NCBI GenBank assembly: GCA_013202715.1 | Contig: JABMRF010000001.1 | Location: 1 to 32,697 of the forward strand | Reading direction: 5' to 3' | Origin: Candidatus Kuenenbacteria bacterium | Lineage (GTDB): Bacteria > Patescibacteriota > Patescibacteriia > UBA11705 > JABHMO01 | DNA: 32,697 bases | In this document: piece after piece, positions 21,680-28,924 of the stretch | How the letters are laid out: the number at the start of each line of letters is the position of its first letter | Position numbering within the stretch: the first letter of the stretch is position 1 | Program-made: the position numbers and the translations under genes | Notes under the pieces: model-generated | The model's database searches: none | Seen by the model: only the letters and a program-made list of their open reading frames with translations | Told to the model about the DNA's origin: nothing

Positions 21680-22081
21680 ATGCTAATTCATTTCTACCAA
21701 TTCATCAATAAACTGCGATCCACTCCAGCCAGAAAAAATAAACTGATTATTATCAGCTCTGTTATTGCATTGGTCATAAACCTACTGATTTGGGCTTTAA
21801 TTTATTTCAAATTTTATCCAGCAGTTTACAATTTGCCTGAAGAGCAATCATTTATTCCCTTGCATTACAATATTTATCTTGGCGTTGATTTATTTGGGCG
21901 ATGGCAAAATGTATTTATCCTTCCTGGAGCAGGGCTATTTATTTTTATTCTAAATACAATCCTGGCACTAATCGCATACAATAAAAAAGAAATTGTCAGC
22001 TATTTTCTAACGATAAGTTCAGTTCTTTGTCAGATATTTTTTCTAATCGCGACAATCCTAACTATTTTAATAAACATCTAA
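21680..22081 (+). CDS. Hypothetical membrane protein
   Basis: A 133-residue protein with three to four hydrophobic helices (about 22-45, 75-97 and 102-130, with a possible further split). Between the first two lies PLHYNIYLGVDLFGRWQNVF, a conserved-looking loop that I recall from other CPR membrane proteins near cell-wall genes. The family has no known function to me. It is followed 75 bp later by mraY on the same strand, so it may be the first gene of the mraY-murD-ftsW unit. Confidence 0.65.
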   Translation: MLIHFYQFINKLRSTPARKNKLIIISSVIALVINLLIWALIYFKFYPAVYNLPEEQSFIPLHYNIYLGVDLFGRWQNVFILPGAGLFIFILNTILALIAYNKKEIVSYFLTISSVLCQIFFLIATILTILINI

Positions 22082-22082
22082 A

Positions 22083-22142
22083 TATATTGTTATATTGTTG
22101 TATTGCTATATTGTTTAAGCAGTTTAACAGTATAACAATATA
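22083..22142 (+). repeat. Foldable word-repeat leader of mraY
   Basis: TATATTGTTATA (22083-22094) is exactly complementary to TATAACAATATA (22131-22142). Between them TATATTGTT-like words repeat. The ATG of mraY follows 14 nt later with no SD site. Confidence 0.75.
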
Positions 22143-22156
22143 TCAGTTTACTTTCT

Positions 22157-23206
22157 ATGGAAACCGCCCTTATATTTAAAATTGGAATCTTAAGTGTCGC
22201 ATCATTTTTAATCGCGTTTTTTTCAGCTCCCCTCTTGACTCACTTTTTGTACAAATATAAAATGGGGAAACAAATTCGTGATTCCAAATCAGCGCCAATC
22301 TTCGCTGCACTTCACAAGGGAAAATCCGGCACACCCACTATGGGCGGACTTTTAATCTGGGTGCCGGTTTTATTTTTAGCTTTGTTATTTTCAATCCTGG
22401 AAATATTTTTACCTAGTGGATTTATCAGCAATCTAAATTTTTTGACCCGAGAACAAACTCTTTTACCTCTCGGTATCATGGTTTTTGCAGCTATCATCGG
22501 ATTGATTGACGACTACTTGGGAGTCAGAAAAATCGGGCCCAAAGGCGGAGGCTTGAGTGTTTTATATCGACTTGGCCTTTACACTTTTGTATCCCTGATC
22601 GGAGGGCTCTGGTTTTATTTCAAACTGGATTGGGATGTTTTTCATGTTCCATTTGTTGGGAATTTTGAAATCGGCCTTTGGTACATACCACTATTTGTAT
22701 TTATTCTGGTCGCCACCGCTTTCTCCGTTAACGAAGCTGACGGTCTGGATGGTTTAGCGGGCGGTGCACTGGCCACAACCTTTGCTGCCCTTGGAGCAAT
22801 TTGCTTTGCCCAAGGAAAATTTGAACTGGCCGCATTATGTGGTGTGATCATGGGAGCGCTGGTTGCTTTTCTTTGGTTTAATATCAATCCGGCCAGATTC
22901 TTCATGGGCGACACCGGCGCCATGAGTCTTGGAATCACAGTCGGAGTAATTGCAATGTTAACTAATACTGCTCTATTTTTATTAATTATCGGTTTTATTT
23001 TTGTTGTCGATACCCTATCCGTAATAATTCAGGTTTCGTCAAAAAAAATTCGCAAGAAAAAAGTATTTTTGTCAGCACCAATTCACCATCACTTTCAAGC
23101 TATCGGGTGGCCTGAACCAAAAATCGTAATGCGTTTCTGGCTGATCTCGTCAATCGCGGCGGTGGTTGGAGTGATCTTGTTTCTGCTAGACAGTGGATGG
23201 TATTAA
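22157..23206 (+). CDS. mraY: Phospho-N-acetylmuramoyl-pentapeptide transferase
   Basis: A 349-residue polytopic enzyme that makes lipid I from UDP-MurNAc-pentapeptide and undecaprenyl phosphate. Family motifs are GKSGTPTMGG, IGLIDDYLGVRK with the catalytic Asp pair, NEADGLDGLAGG, FMGDTGAMSLG and the PIHHHFQAIGWPE loop. About ten membrane helices can be traced. It overlaps or abuts murD. The presence of mraY, murD and ftsW shows that the organism builds peptidoglycan. Confidence 0.97.
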   Translation: METALIFKIGILSVASFLIAFFSAPLLTHFLYKYKMGKQIRDSKSAPIFAALHKGKSGTPTMGGLLIWVPVLFLALLFSILEIFLPSGFISNLNFLTREQTLLPLGIMVFAAIIGLIDDYLGVRKIGPKGGGLSVLYRLGLYTFVSLIGGLWFYFKLDWDVFHVPFVGNFEIGLWYIPLFVFILVATAFSVNEADGLDGLAGGALATTFAALGAICFAQGKFELAALCGVIMGALVAFLWFNINPARFFMGDTGAMSLGITVGVIAMLTNTALFLLIIGFIFVVDTLSVIIQVSSKKIRKKKVFLSAPIHHHFQAIGWPEPKIVMRFWLISSIAAVVGVILFLLDSGWY

Positions 23207-23209
23207 CCC

Positions 23210-23254
23210 AATGAAAAATGCAAAACCACAATTAAAAGCCAAAATTAAAAATAT
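23210..23254 (+). repeat. Dispersed AT-rich repeat forming the murD start
   Basis: AATGAAAAATGCAAAACCAC at the start is shared, with one change, with the intergenic copy at 25770-25819 and with 8966-9070. Here it includes the murD ATG and codes for the first residues (MKNAKPQLKAKIKNI). Confidence 0.75.
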
Positions 23255-24581
23255 TCCTAACTACAAAAACAAGAAAATCTTAATCCTCGGATTAGGATTG
23301 CTTGGTCGCGGTTTAAAAGACGCGATATTTTTTGCTGAGCGCGAGGCAAAAGTGACGGTAACCGATTTAAAAACTGAAGACCAGCTTAAAACTTCAGTTG
23401 ATAAACTTAAAAAATACCCGAACATTAAATTCTCCCTTGGCGGTCACAAAAAACAGGATATTTTAAAAGCTGATTTAATTATTCGGAATGCAGGAGTACC
23501 AATTGACTCAGAATGGCTTAAATTTGCCAGAAAGCATAAAAAGAAAATCGACATGGATGAATCACTTTTTGCAGAGTACTGCCCATGCCCTATTATTGGG
23601 ATAACGGGAACTCGAGGAAAAAGTACAACCACAACCTTGCTTGGGCAAATCCTAAAGGATGTCTGGGAAACTACTTCGCGCAGGGTCTATATTGCGGGGA
23701 ATCTACAGGGCGAGGCTACTCTGCCTTTGATTGATAAGGTTACAAAAAATGATTTAGTCGTACTGGAACTTTCCAGTTGGCAATTGCAAGGTTTCGGCTG
23801 GAAAAAAATCAGTCCGCACATTGCTGTTTTCACAAATATTTTTCCAGATCATTTGAACTATTACAAATCAATGCGTAGTTATATCAACGACAAAAAATTA
23901 ATTTTCAAATTTCAAAAGAAAAATGATTACTGCATTATTAATAATGAAAATAATTATACAAAAAAGATCCAAACTGAAATTAAATCAAAAATGGTTCCTT
24001 TTTTCAAGGGACAAGTACCGACCAGCTGGAAATTGAATGTTCAGGGAGATCACAATCTTGAAAATATTGCCGCAGCTTTAAATGTCTGCAAGGCGCTGAA
24101 AATTTCAAAGAAAAAAGCCAGAAAATCAATTGAATCTTTTTCAGGTGTTGAACACAGAATGGAAATCATTAAAAAAATCAACAATATCACTTTTGTAAAT
24201 GACACCACCAGCACAACCCCAACTTCGACTGAAGCTGCGCTGGAATCAATAGACAGCCCGGTAGTTTTGATAGCCGGCGGGGCCAGTAAAAGCATAAACT
24301 TAAGTCCCCTGGCAAAAACCATTACCAAAAACGTCAAAGTAGTTATTCTGCTCGAAGGATCAGCAACTGATGAGCTTGAACAAAAAATTATTCGTAACAA
24401 AGGAGAGAACGTTATTGCTGGGCGTTTTGATAACTTTGCAAAAGCGGTTGAACGCGCTTATTCTCTGAGTCTCCCTGGTGACACAGTACTTCTGTCTCCC
24501 GGCTGTGCCAGTTTTGGAATGTTTATCAACGAATTTGATCGCGGAGACCAATTCAAAAAAATCGTCAACCAACTCCACTAG
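23211..24581 (+). CDS. murD: UDP-N-acetylmuramoylalanine-D-glutamate ligase
   Basis: A 456-residue MurD that adds D-Glu to UDP-MurNAc-L-Ala with ATP. It has the Rossmann N-terminal domain (KKILILGLGLLGRG), the ATP loop GITGTRGKSTTTTLL, LELSSWQLQG, NIFPDHLNYY, and the C-terminal VNDTTSTTPTSTEAAL. An upstream ATG at 23193 would overlap mraY; I prefer 23211. The first 15 residues come from a dispersed repeat and have no counterpart in the core fold. No SD site. Confidence 0.95.
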   Translation: MKNAKPQLKAKIKNIPNYKNKKILILGLGLLGRGLKDAIFFAEREAKVTVTDLKTEDQLKTSVDKLKKYPNIKFSLGGHKKQDILKADLIIRNAGVPIDSEWLKFARKHKKKIDMDESLFAEYCPCPIIGITGTRGKSTTTTLLGQILKDVWETTSRRVYIAGNLQGEATLPLIDKVTKNDLVVLELSSWQLQGFGWKKISPHIAVFTNIFPDHLNYYKSMRSYINDKKLIFKFQKKNDYCIINNENNYTKKIQTEIKSKMVPFFKGQVPTSWKLNVQGDHNLENIAAALNVCKALKISKKKARKSIESFSGVEHRMEIIKKINNITFVNDTTSTTPTSTEAALESIDSPVVLIAGGASKSINLSPLAKTITKNVKVVILLEGSATDELEQKIIRNKGENVIAGRFDNFAKAVERAYSLSLPGDTVLLSPGCASFGMFINEFDRGDQFKKIVNQLH

Positions 24582-24583
24582 TC

Positions 24584-24653
24584 TTGAGTCTTGAGTCAAA
24601 AGTCTAGAATTCGTTAGACAACTTTTGACTTTTGACTTTTGACTTTTGACTTT
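24584..24653 (+). repeat. Word-repeat leader of ftsW
   Basis: GTCTTGAGTC words (24584-24600), then GACTTTT repeated about four times (24624-24650) up to the ATG. GTCAAAAGTCTA is largely complementary to TAGACAACTTTTGAC, giving a hairpin. No SD site. Confidence 0.75.
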
Positions 24654-25766
24654 ATGAGATCCCAATCCAAATACCATGCTCCTGATTTTGTTCTACTCGG
24701 CGCCTTTGGTGCTCTTCTTTTGCTTGGTCTCGTCGTTTTGAGCTCTGCGGGAACCGCAATTGGCTATCAAAAATTCAATGACAGTTATTATTTTATTAAG
24801 CATCAACTCTTATACGGCCTGCTCCCTGGGCTATTTTTGTTATTCCTTTTTACAAAAATCAATTATCAAGTTTGGAAAAAATTTATTGTGCCCTTGCTTT
24901 TTGCCTCTATTGCTCTACTTGTCATCGTTTTTATTCCAGGAATCGGAGCGCAGTACGGTACGGCAAAAAGTTGGATCAACCTTGGCCCCCTTTCATTTCA
25001 GCCAGCAGAATTAGTTAAGCTGACATTTTTGCTCTACTTGGCAACCTGGATGGAAAAACGAGGAACATACGGAGTCAAGGATTTTTACTCCGGATTTTTG
25101 CCCTTTTTATTTTTAATTGGAATAATTTCAGCCTTGATGCTCATGCAGCCAGATATGGGCTCGCTTTCAATTATTATTTTCATGTCCATTGCCGTATTCT
25201 TTGCATCTGGCGCAAAAATGAAACACGTAATTGCCATGATGGCTGCTGGCGCGACAGCAATTTACCTTTTGATAATAAAATCACCTTATCGTGCGGCGCG
25301 TCTGACAACTTTCTTGCATCCTGAACTTGATCCGCAGGGAATTGGCTACCACATCAATCAAGCTTTTCTGGCCATCGGCTCCGGTGGATTTTGGGGACGA
25401 GGATTTGGTCATTCGAGGCAAAAATTTCAATACTTACCTGAAGCGACCGGTGATTCTATTTTTGCAATCTACGCTGAAGAGCTTGGGCTATTAATGTGTG
25501 TGGTTTTGATTGGACTTTTTATATTGTTAATGTACCGCGGCCTAAAAATTGCCAAAGCCTCGCCTGACCAGTTTGGCCGTCTCGTTGCCGCCGGCATCAT
25601 TGCCTGGATAATTTTTCAAGCTTTTTTCAATATCTCCTCAATGGTCGGCCTTTTGCCAATGACTGGAATTCCCCTTCCGTTTATAAGTTACGGTGGAACG
25701 GCACTGGCGGTTACAATGGGTGCGATGGGGATCCTTATAAATATTTCTAGGCAAACTAAAGCATAG
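24654..25766 (+). CDS. ftsW: Peptidoglycan glycosyltransferase FtsW (FtsW/RodA/SpoVE family)
   Basis: A 370-residue SEDS-family membrane enzyme that polymerises lipid II at the division site with a partner penicillin-binding protein. Ten helices can be traced. Conserved parts are SWINLGPLSFQPAELVKL, MLMQPDMGSLSI, LTTFLHPELDPQGIGYH, ATGDSIFAIYAEELG and PLPFISYGGTAL. FtsW is favoured over RodA because of the murD-ftsW order. The start at 24654 follows the word-repeat leader; an ATG at 24639 falls inside the repeats. Confidence 0.92.
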   Translation: MRSQSKYHAPDFVLLGAFGALLLLGLVVLSSAGTAIGYQKFNDSYYFIKHQLLYGLLPGLFLLFLFTKINYQVWKKFIVPLLFASIALLVIVFIPGIGAQYGTAKSWINLGPLSFQPAELVKLTFLLYLATWMEKRGTYGVKDFYSGFLPFLFLIGIISALMLMQPDMGSLSIIIFMSIAVFFASGAKMKHVIAMMAAGATAIYLLIIKSPYRAARLTTFLHPELDPQGIGYHINQAFLAIGSGGFWGRGFGHSRQKFQYLPEATGDSIFAIYAEELGLLMCVVLIGLFILLMYRGLKIAKASPDQFGRLVAAGIIAWIIFQAFFNISSMVGLLPMTGIPLPFISYGGTALAVTMGAMGILINISRQTKA

Positions 25767-25769
25767 GTA

Positions 25770-25819
25770 AATGTAAAATGAAAAATGTAAAACCACAGTT
25801 AAAATTCAAAATAAAAAAT
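25770..25819. repeat. Dispersed AT-rich repeat after ftsW
   Basis: Contains AATGTAAAATGAAAAATGTA followed by AAACCACAGTTAAAATTC. It matches 23210-23254 and, on the other strand, 9027-9070. Confidence 0.75.
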
Positions 25820-25824
25820 ATATC

Positions 25825-25854
25825 AAAAAATCCTGTCGCAGGTTCGCGATAGGA
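25825..25854 (-). terminator. Terminator of the long structured RNA
   Basis: TCCTGTCGC (25831-25839) pairs with GCGATAGGA (25846-25854) with one mismatch; on the minus strand a run of six T follows (25825-25830). Confidence 0.75.
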
Positions 25855-25858
25855 CTTT

Positions 25859-25886
25859 ATCCCGCTGTAGGCGGGATTTATTTTTT
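25859..25886 (+). terminator. Terminator of ftsW
   Basis: ATCCCGC (25859-25865) pairs with GCGGGAT (25871-25877), followed on the + strand by TTATTTTTT. Confidence 0.8.
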
Positions 25887-26494
25887 GCTAAACACGAATC
25901 CGTTCGTTTCTAAAAACAAGGCGAGATTCGTTTAGCAATCACACTTTTCAATTCCGGACAGTCGCACGATCGTTTTCAGTGAAAACACTAGCCTCATCGT
26001 CCGGTCAATTACAACTTTTGATTTAACACACCTCCTTGCGTTCTTTATAGAACAAACCCATGACAGTTAAATCATTTCAAAAGCCTGACAGTACCCAATT
26101 CGTTTAACAAAACAACGGGGAAGTCGTCAAGCCATTTCACAATCAAACATCCCTGATATCGTTTTATTAAACAGACCATGAATCGTCTGATTATCATACT
26201 TCGACTTTTCAAAACAGAACATTGGCATCCTCGTCAAGAAACAAGTAGTCATGTGTTCTGCTTTTGAATTTTTCACCTGACAATCGCCAAATCGTTCCAA
26301 GGAACATTGACCTGCTCGTCAGGATTAAAATTTAGGTCAGTTTGACCATGCAACATTTCAAGAGCCGGACACTGCAACATTCGTATTTAAAAACACATTA
26401 TATAGTTCGTCTGGCTGACGAAATTTTCAATTTGACATTCTAAATGCTTGACATCTACAAAGTCGCTCATGTGAACATGTCGACGTTCGTCAAG
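25885..26494. repeat. Array of nine hairpin modules with 12 x 12 internal loops
   Basis: Modules: 25885-25938, 25954-26004, 26019-26074, 26083-26132, 26142-26191, 26208-26268, 26276-26323, 26364-26415, 26447-26494. Each is outer stem, 12 nt, inner stem-loop beginning GT or GC and ending AC (10-15 nt), 12 nt, outer stem. Examples of outer stems: CCGGAC/GTCCGG, TGATTTAAC/GTTAAATCA, CCTGAC/GTCAGG, CTTGAC/GTCAAG. On the + strand most half-sites read ACA-N9-TCGT; the N9 core differs in all 18. Outer and inner stems change together between modules, which supports folding of RNA or single-stranded DNA. Confidence 0.85.
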
Positions 26495-26523
26495 TCATTT
26501 TCTATGAACAAACTTCATATTCT

Positions 26524-26552
26524 AACTTAGCAAATATAATCATACTTGTCAA
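26524..26552 (-). promoter_or_regulatory. Promoter of the long structured RNA
   Basis: TTGACA (26547-26552), 17-bp spacer, TAAGTT (26524-26529) on the minus strand, directed into the hairpin array. Confidence 0.7.
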
Positions 26553-26561
26553 TATAAAAAA

Positions 26562-26658
26562 ATTCTGCCCGGCTTCAGCCGTTTCAATCAGCTGAAGGGA
26601 TTGAAACCACTACCGTCTTCACATGAAGTTACGACGGTCAAGAAAGTGGGGCAGAAAT
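26562..26658. repeat. 97-nt structured repeat, copy B, with possible pseudoknot
   Basis: ATTCTGCCC (26562-26570) pairs with GGGCAGAAAT (26649-26658). CCACT (26607-26611) pairs with AGTGG (26645-26649) and ACCGTC (26612-26617) with GACGGT (26633-26638), as in copy A (9578-9675) with compensating changes. In the 5' half CTTCAGC (26573-26579)/GCTGAAG (26591-26597) and GTTTCAATC (26581-26589)/GATTGAAAC (26599-26607) cross, so they form a pseudoknot or alternate. On the minus strand a T run follows, so it may also terminate iscS. Confidence 0.75.
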
Positions 26659-26663
26659 TATTA

Positions 26664-27830
26664 TTACGGAGCCATTTTTCTTAACTTTTCAATTGTGGTC
26701 TTCAAGGCCGTTATAAACGGCTCAACTTCAGCTTCAGAATTGAATCGGCCAAGGGAAATTCGAATACATCCGTGTGACCACTGCGGTTTGATTCCCATGG
26801 CGGTCAAAACGTGAGACGGTTCCAGAGAGCCGGAGGAGCAGGCGCTGCCGGTGGAAATCGCAATACCCTCCATATCAAGCATCATAAGGATACTCTCCCC
26901 TTCTGCGTTCAAAAAGCTGATGTTAATTATATTTGGCAATTGATTTTCCAAATCACCATTGAATTTTATATCTGAAATGTTTTTTAATTCTGCAACTAAC
27001 TTTTCTTTGAGCTTTGATGGTCCCTTTTCCTTTGCCACTAATTCGATCGCCACACCGAGGCCAACAATTCCTGGTACGTTAAGTGTTCCTGTCCGAATGT
27101 TGTATTCTTGGTGTCCACCGAAAACAATTGGAGCAAGTTTGACGCCCTTGCGAACGTAAAGTGCGCCGATCCCCTTCGGACCGTAAATTTTATGACCAGA
27201 TAAACTCAACAAGTCAGCGCCAAGCATATCGACATTGCAATCCAAATGATTTACAGCTTGTACTGCGTCAACGTGAAAGTAAAGTGGCAGTCCCTTTTCA
27301 CCTCTATCATTCTGAACTTGTTTCAGAATCTTTTTCACACTCTCGATGGGCTGAACTGAACCAACCTCATTATTTGCATACATGATAGAAACCAAAACTG
27401 TGTTCTCTTTGATTTTCTTTTCCAGCTGGTCAAGCTTGATCACTCCATTTTCATCAACTTCAACATAATCAGTCTCGACCAAATTATTTTTTTCCAAATA
27501 TTTAAAAACTTCCAGAACGGCCGGATGCTCTATTTTCGAAGTAATAATGTGAACCTTTTGTCCGCCTTTGATAGCATTATCAACAACCCCACGAATGGCC
27601 AGGTTGTTACTCTCAGTTGCGCCTGATGTAAAGATAATCTCCTGCGCTTCTGAACCAAAAAAATTGGCGACTTTATCTCTGGCCTCATCCACTGCGGCCA
27701 ATGCTCTTTGTCCAAACGAATGAACTGAACCTGAATTACCAAATTCATTTTCTAAATATGGCAACATGGCCTTCAAAACCTTTGGATCAACCTTGGTTGT
27801 AGCTGAATTGTCGTAGTAAATATTTTGCAT
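26664..27830 (-). CDS. iscS: Cysteine desulfurase (NifS/IscS family)
   Basis: A 388-residue PLP enzyme that takes sulfur from cysteine for Fe-S cluster assembly. Key residues are His102 (EHPAV), Asp188 (HVDAVQ), Lys214 in SGHKIYGPKG (PLP Schiff base) and Cys331 in STGSACSSGS (persulfide). NIRTGTLNVPG is also conserved. A short extra stretch before the HVDAVQ strand (ILKQVQNDRGEKG) is encoded by a dispersed hairpin repeat. The start is the ATG at 27830; an ATG 21 nt upstream lies in AT-rich repeat words. It is the last gene of the Rrf2-iscU-nfu-iscS operon. Confidence 0.95.
   Translation of the reverse strand: MQNIYYDNSATTKVDPKVLKAMLPYLENEFGNSGSVHSFGQRALAAVDEARDKVANFFGSEAQEIIFTSGATESNNLAIRGVVDNAIKGGQKVHIITSKIEHPAVLEVFKYLEKNNLVETDYVEVDENGVIKLDQLEKKIKENTVLVSIMYANNEVGSVQPIESVKKILKQVQNDRGEKGLPLYFHVDAVQAVNHLDCNVDMLGADLLSLSGHKIYGPKGIGALYVRKGVKLAPIVFGGHQEYNIRTGTLNVPGIVGLGVAIELVAKEKGPSKLKEKLVAELKNISDIKFNGDLENQLPNIINISFLNAEGESILMMLDMEGIAISTGSACSSGSLEPSHVLTAMGIKPQWSHGCIRISLGRFNSEAEVEPFITALKTTIEKLRKMAP
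27307..27330. repeat. Dispersed hairpin repeat inside iscS
   Basis: ATTCTGAA (27309-27316) pairs with TTCAGAAT (27322-27329). It is the same word as at 6209-6233 (AAACAAGTTCAG core on the opposite strand), with compensating base changes, and is in frame. Confidence 0.65.
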
Positions 27831-27859
27831 AATTCTTAATTCATTATTCATAATTCAAA

Positions 27860-28081
27860 TTAAACCGCAATGACTTCCTTAACTTCCGGCACTTCTTTTT
27901 TGATAGCTGCCTCAACACCCTGCTTGAGTGTAATCTGCGACATCGGGCAATGAGCACATGCGCCCTGAAGCCGAATTTTGACAATACCGTCGTCCGTAAC
28001 TTCGACTAATTCAATGTCACCGCCATCCATTTGCAATGATGGTCGCACTTTTTCAATTACTTTTTCGATTTTTTCTTTCAT
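27860..28081 (-). CDS. nfu: NifU C-terminal domain (Nfu-type) Fe-S scaffold
   Basis: A 73-residue protein made only of the Nfu domain, which carries or transfers Fe-S clusters. The CxxC is in [10 protein letters not shown], preceded by [16 protein letters not shown]. The open frame extends to 28120, but those codons belong to the hairpin repeat at 28093-28140, so the start is taken at 28081. It lies between iscU and iscS on the minus strand. No SD site. Confidence 0.93.
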   Translation of the reverse strand: MKEKIEKVIEKVRPSLQMDGGDIELVEVTDDGIVKIRLQGACAHCPMSQITLKQGVEAAIKKEVPEVKEVIAV

Positions 28082-28092
28082 ATTTTTAATAA

Positions 28093-28140
28093 TAGAACAA
28101 CTGGATAAGAATTGTTCCATGTTTTATGCTCTATATTTTA
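28093..28140. repeat. Dispersed hairpin and word repeat between iscU and nfu
   Basis: TAGAACAACT, a short loop, then AATTGTTCCATGTTTTATG and CTCTATATTTTATG. Both the hairpin and the following words match the rplA leader at 5266-5350. Confidence 0.75.
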
Positions 28141-28524
28141 TGAGTTACGTGTTTTATAACTAGCAATCGCCTTTTTCAGCGCATCTTGCGCCAAAACTGA
28201 GCAATGATGTTTAATTGGCGGTACGCCTCCCAGCGCTTTTACAATATCATCTTTGGAAATATTTAACGCTTCGTCAAATGTTTTTCCTTTTGCGAGATCT
28301 GTTAACATTGAAGTAGCTCCAATTGCGGCCGCGCAGCCAAGAGTTTCAAACTTAATATCCTTAATTATATCGTCACCTTTTTTGTTTTTCCCTACTTTAA
28401 GATACAGCTTCATAATATCCCCACATTTAATATTCCCAACTTCGCCAACTCCATCGGCGTTTTTTATTTTCCCCTGGTTGTGAGGACTTTGAAAATGTTC
28501 CAAAAGTTTTTTTGTGTATTTCAT
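28138..28524 (-). CDS. iscU: Fe-S cluster scaffold protein IscU
   Basis: A 128-residue IscU/NifU N-terminal-type scaffold on which 2Fe-2S clusters are built with sulfur from IscS. The ligands are Cys34 (NIKCGD, with Asp36), Cys64 (LGCAAAIGATS) and Cys108 (HHCSVLA). The chaperone-binding LPPVK motif is replaced by GGVPPIKHHC, as in many NifU-like proteins. It lies 1 bp after the Rrf2 gene on the same strand. The stop region overlaps the dispersed repeat at 28093-28140. Confidence 0.95.
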   Translation of the reverse strand: MKYTKKLLEHFQSPHNQGKIKNADGVGEVGNIKCGDIMKLYLKVGKNKKGDDIIKDIKFETLGCAAAIGATSMLTDLAKGKTFDEALNISKDDIVKALGGVPPIKHHCSVLAQDALKKAIASYKTRNS

Positions 28525-28525
28525 A

Positions 28526-28915
28526 TTACATTATTGAACTGAGTGTCATTGAATTAAGTGTTTTCTTAACTTGTTTGTATAATTTTTCCCAAACCGGATG
28601 AACCTTGCACGCGCATTCACAGCAAATCTTCTTGCCGTCAACACAATCGTATGGAGCAACTGATCCCTCTAGCGCCTCGATTATTTCCAAAACCTTGATC
28701 TTACTGGCTGATTTTGCTAGCAAATATCCGCCGTTAACTCCTTTTTCGGCTTTGACCAGTCCAGCTTTTTTTAGCTTGGCAAATAAACGTTCTAAATATC
28801 CGAGAGACAATCCTTCTTCTTTTGCAATCAAAGCCAAGGAAACTGGTTTTTTACCAGTTTTATCCAAGTGAACAATTGCCCTCAGGCCATACTCTGCTTT
28901 TGTGCTAAATTTCAT
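28526..28915 (-). CDS. iscR: Rrf2-family transcriptional regulator, IscR-like
   Basis: A 129-residue Rrf2 protein that probably senses Fe-S status and controls the isc operon. The winged helix is at about 1-70 (STKAEYGLRAIVHL, then SLGYLERLFAKLKKAGLV and GVNGGYLLAK). A Cys cluster follows (YDCVDGKKICCECACKVHP) that can hold a 2Fe-2S cluster. It is the first gene of the operon, and a dyad overlaps the transcription start just upstream, which fits autorepression. No SD site. Confidence 0.93.
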   Translation of the reverse strand: MKFSTKAEYGLRAIVHLDKTGKKPVSLALIAKEEGLSLGYLERLFAKLKKAGLVKAEKGVNGGYLLAKSASKIKVLEIIEALEGSVAPYDCVDGKKICCECACKVHPVWEKLYKQVKKTLNSMTLSSIM

Positions 28916-28924
28916 AGTTTTAAT

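Larger units (their letters stand above)
25825..26517 (-). ncRNA. Long structured non-coding RNA of nine repeated hairpin modules
   Basis: About 690 nt between a minus-strand promoter (26524-26552) and a minus-strand terminator (25825-25854). No credible reading frame covers it on either strand. It is filled by nine hairpins of one design (see the repeat entry at 25885-26494) plus a simple hairpin GGTCA/TGACC at 26335-26347 and TATGAA/TTCATA near 26503-26519. It does not match any riboswitch or housekeeping RNA I know. Size and modular build recall the large ornate bacterial RNAs (OLE, GOLLD, ROOL), but I see no sequence match. The sense strand is inferred from promoter and terminator. Confidence 0.7.

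Noticed and set aside
25885..26494. Hairpin array read as a CRISPR
   Set aside because: There is no constant repeat of CRISPR length; conserved parts are only 3-4 nt on each side of 9-nt cores, and partner arms pair within a unit. No cas gene is near.
26581..26607. GTTTCAATC ... GATTGAAAC as a CRISPR repeat
   Set aside because: It resembles typical CRISPR repeat ends but occurs once and belongs to the structured copy B element.
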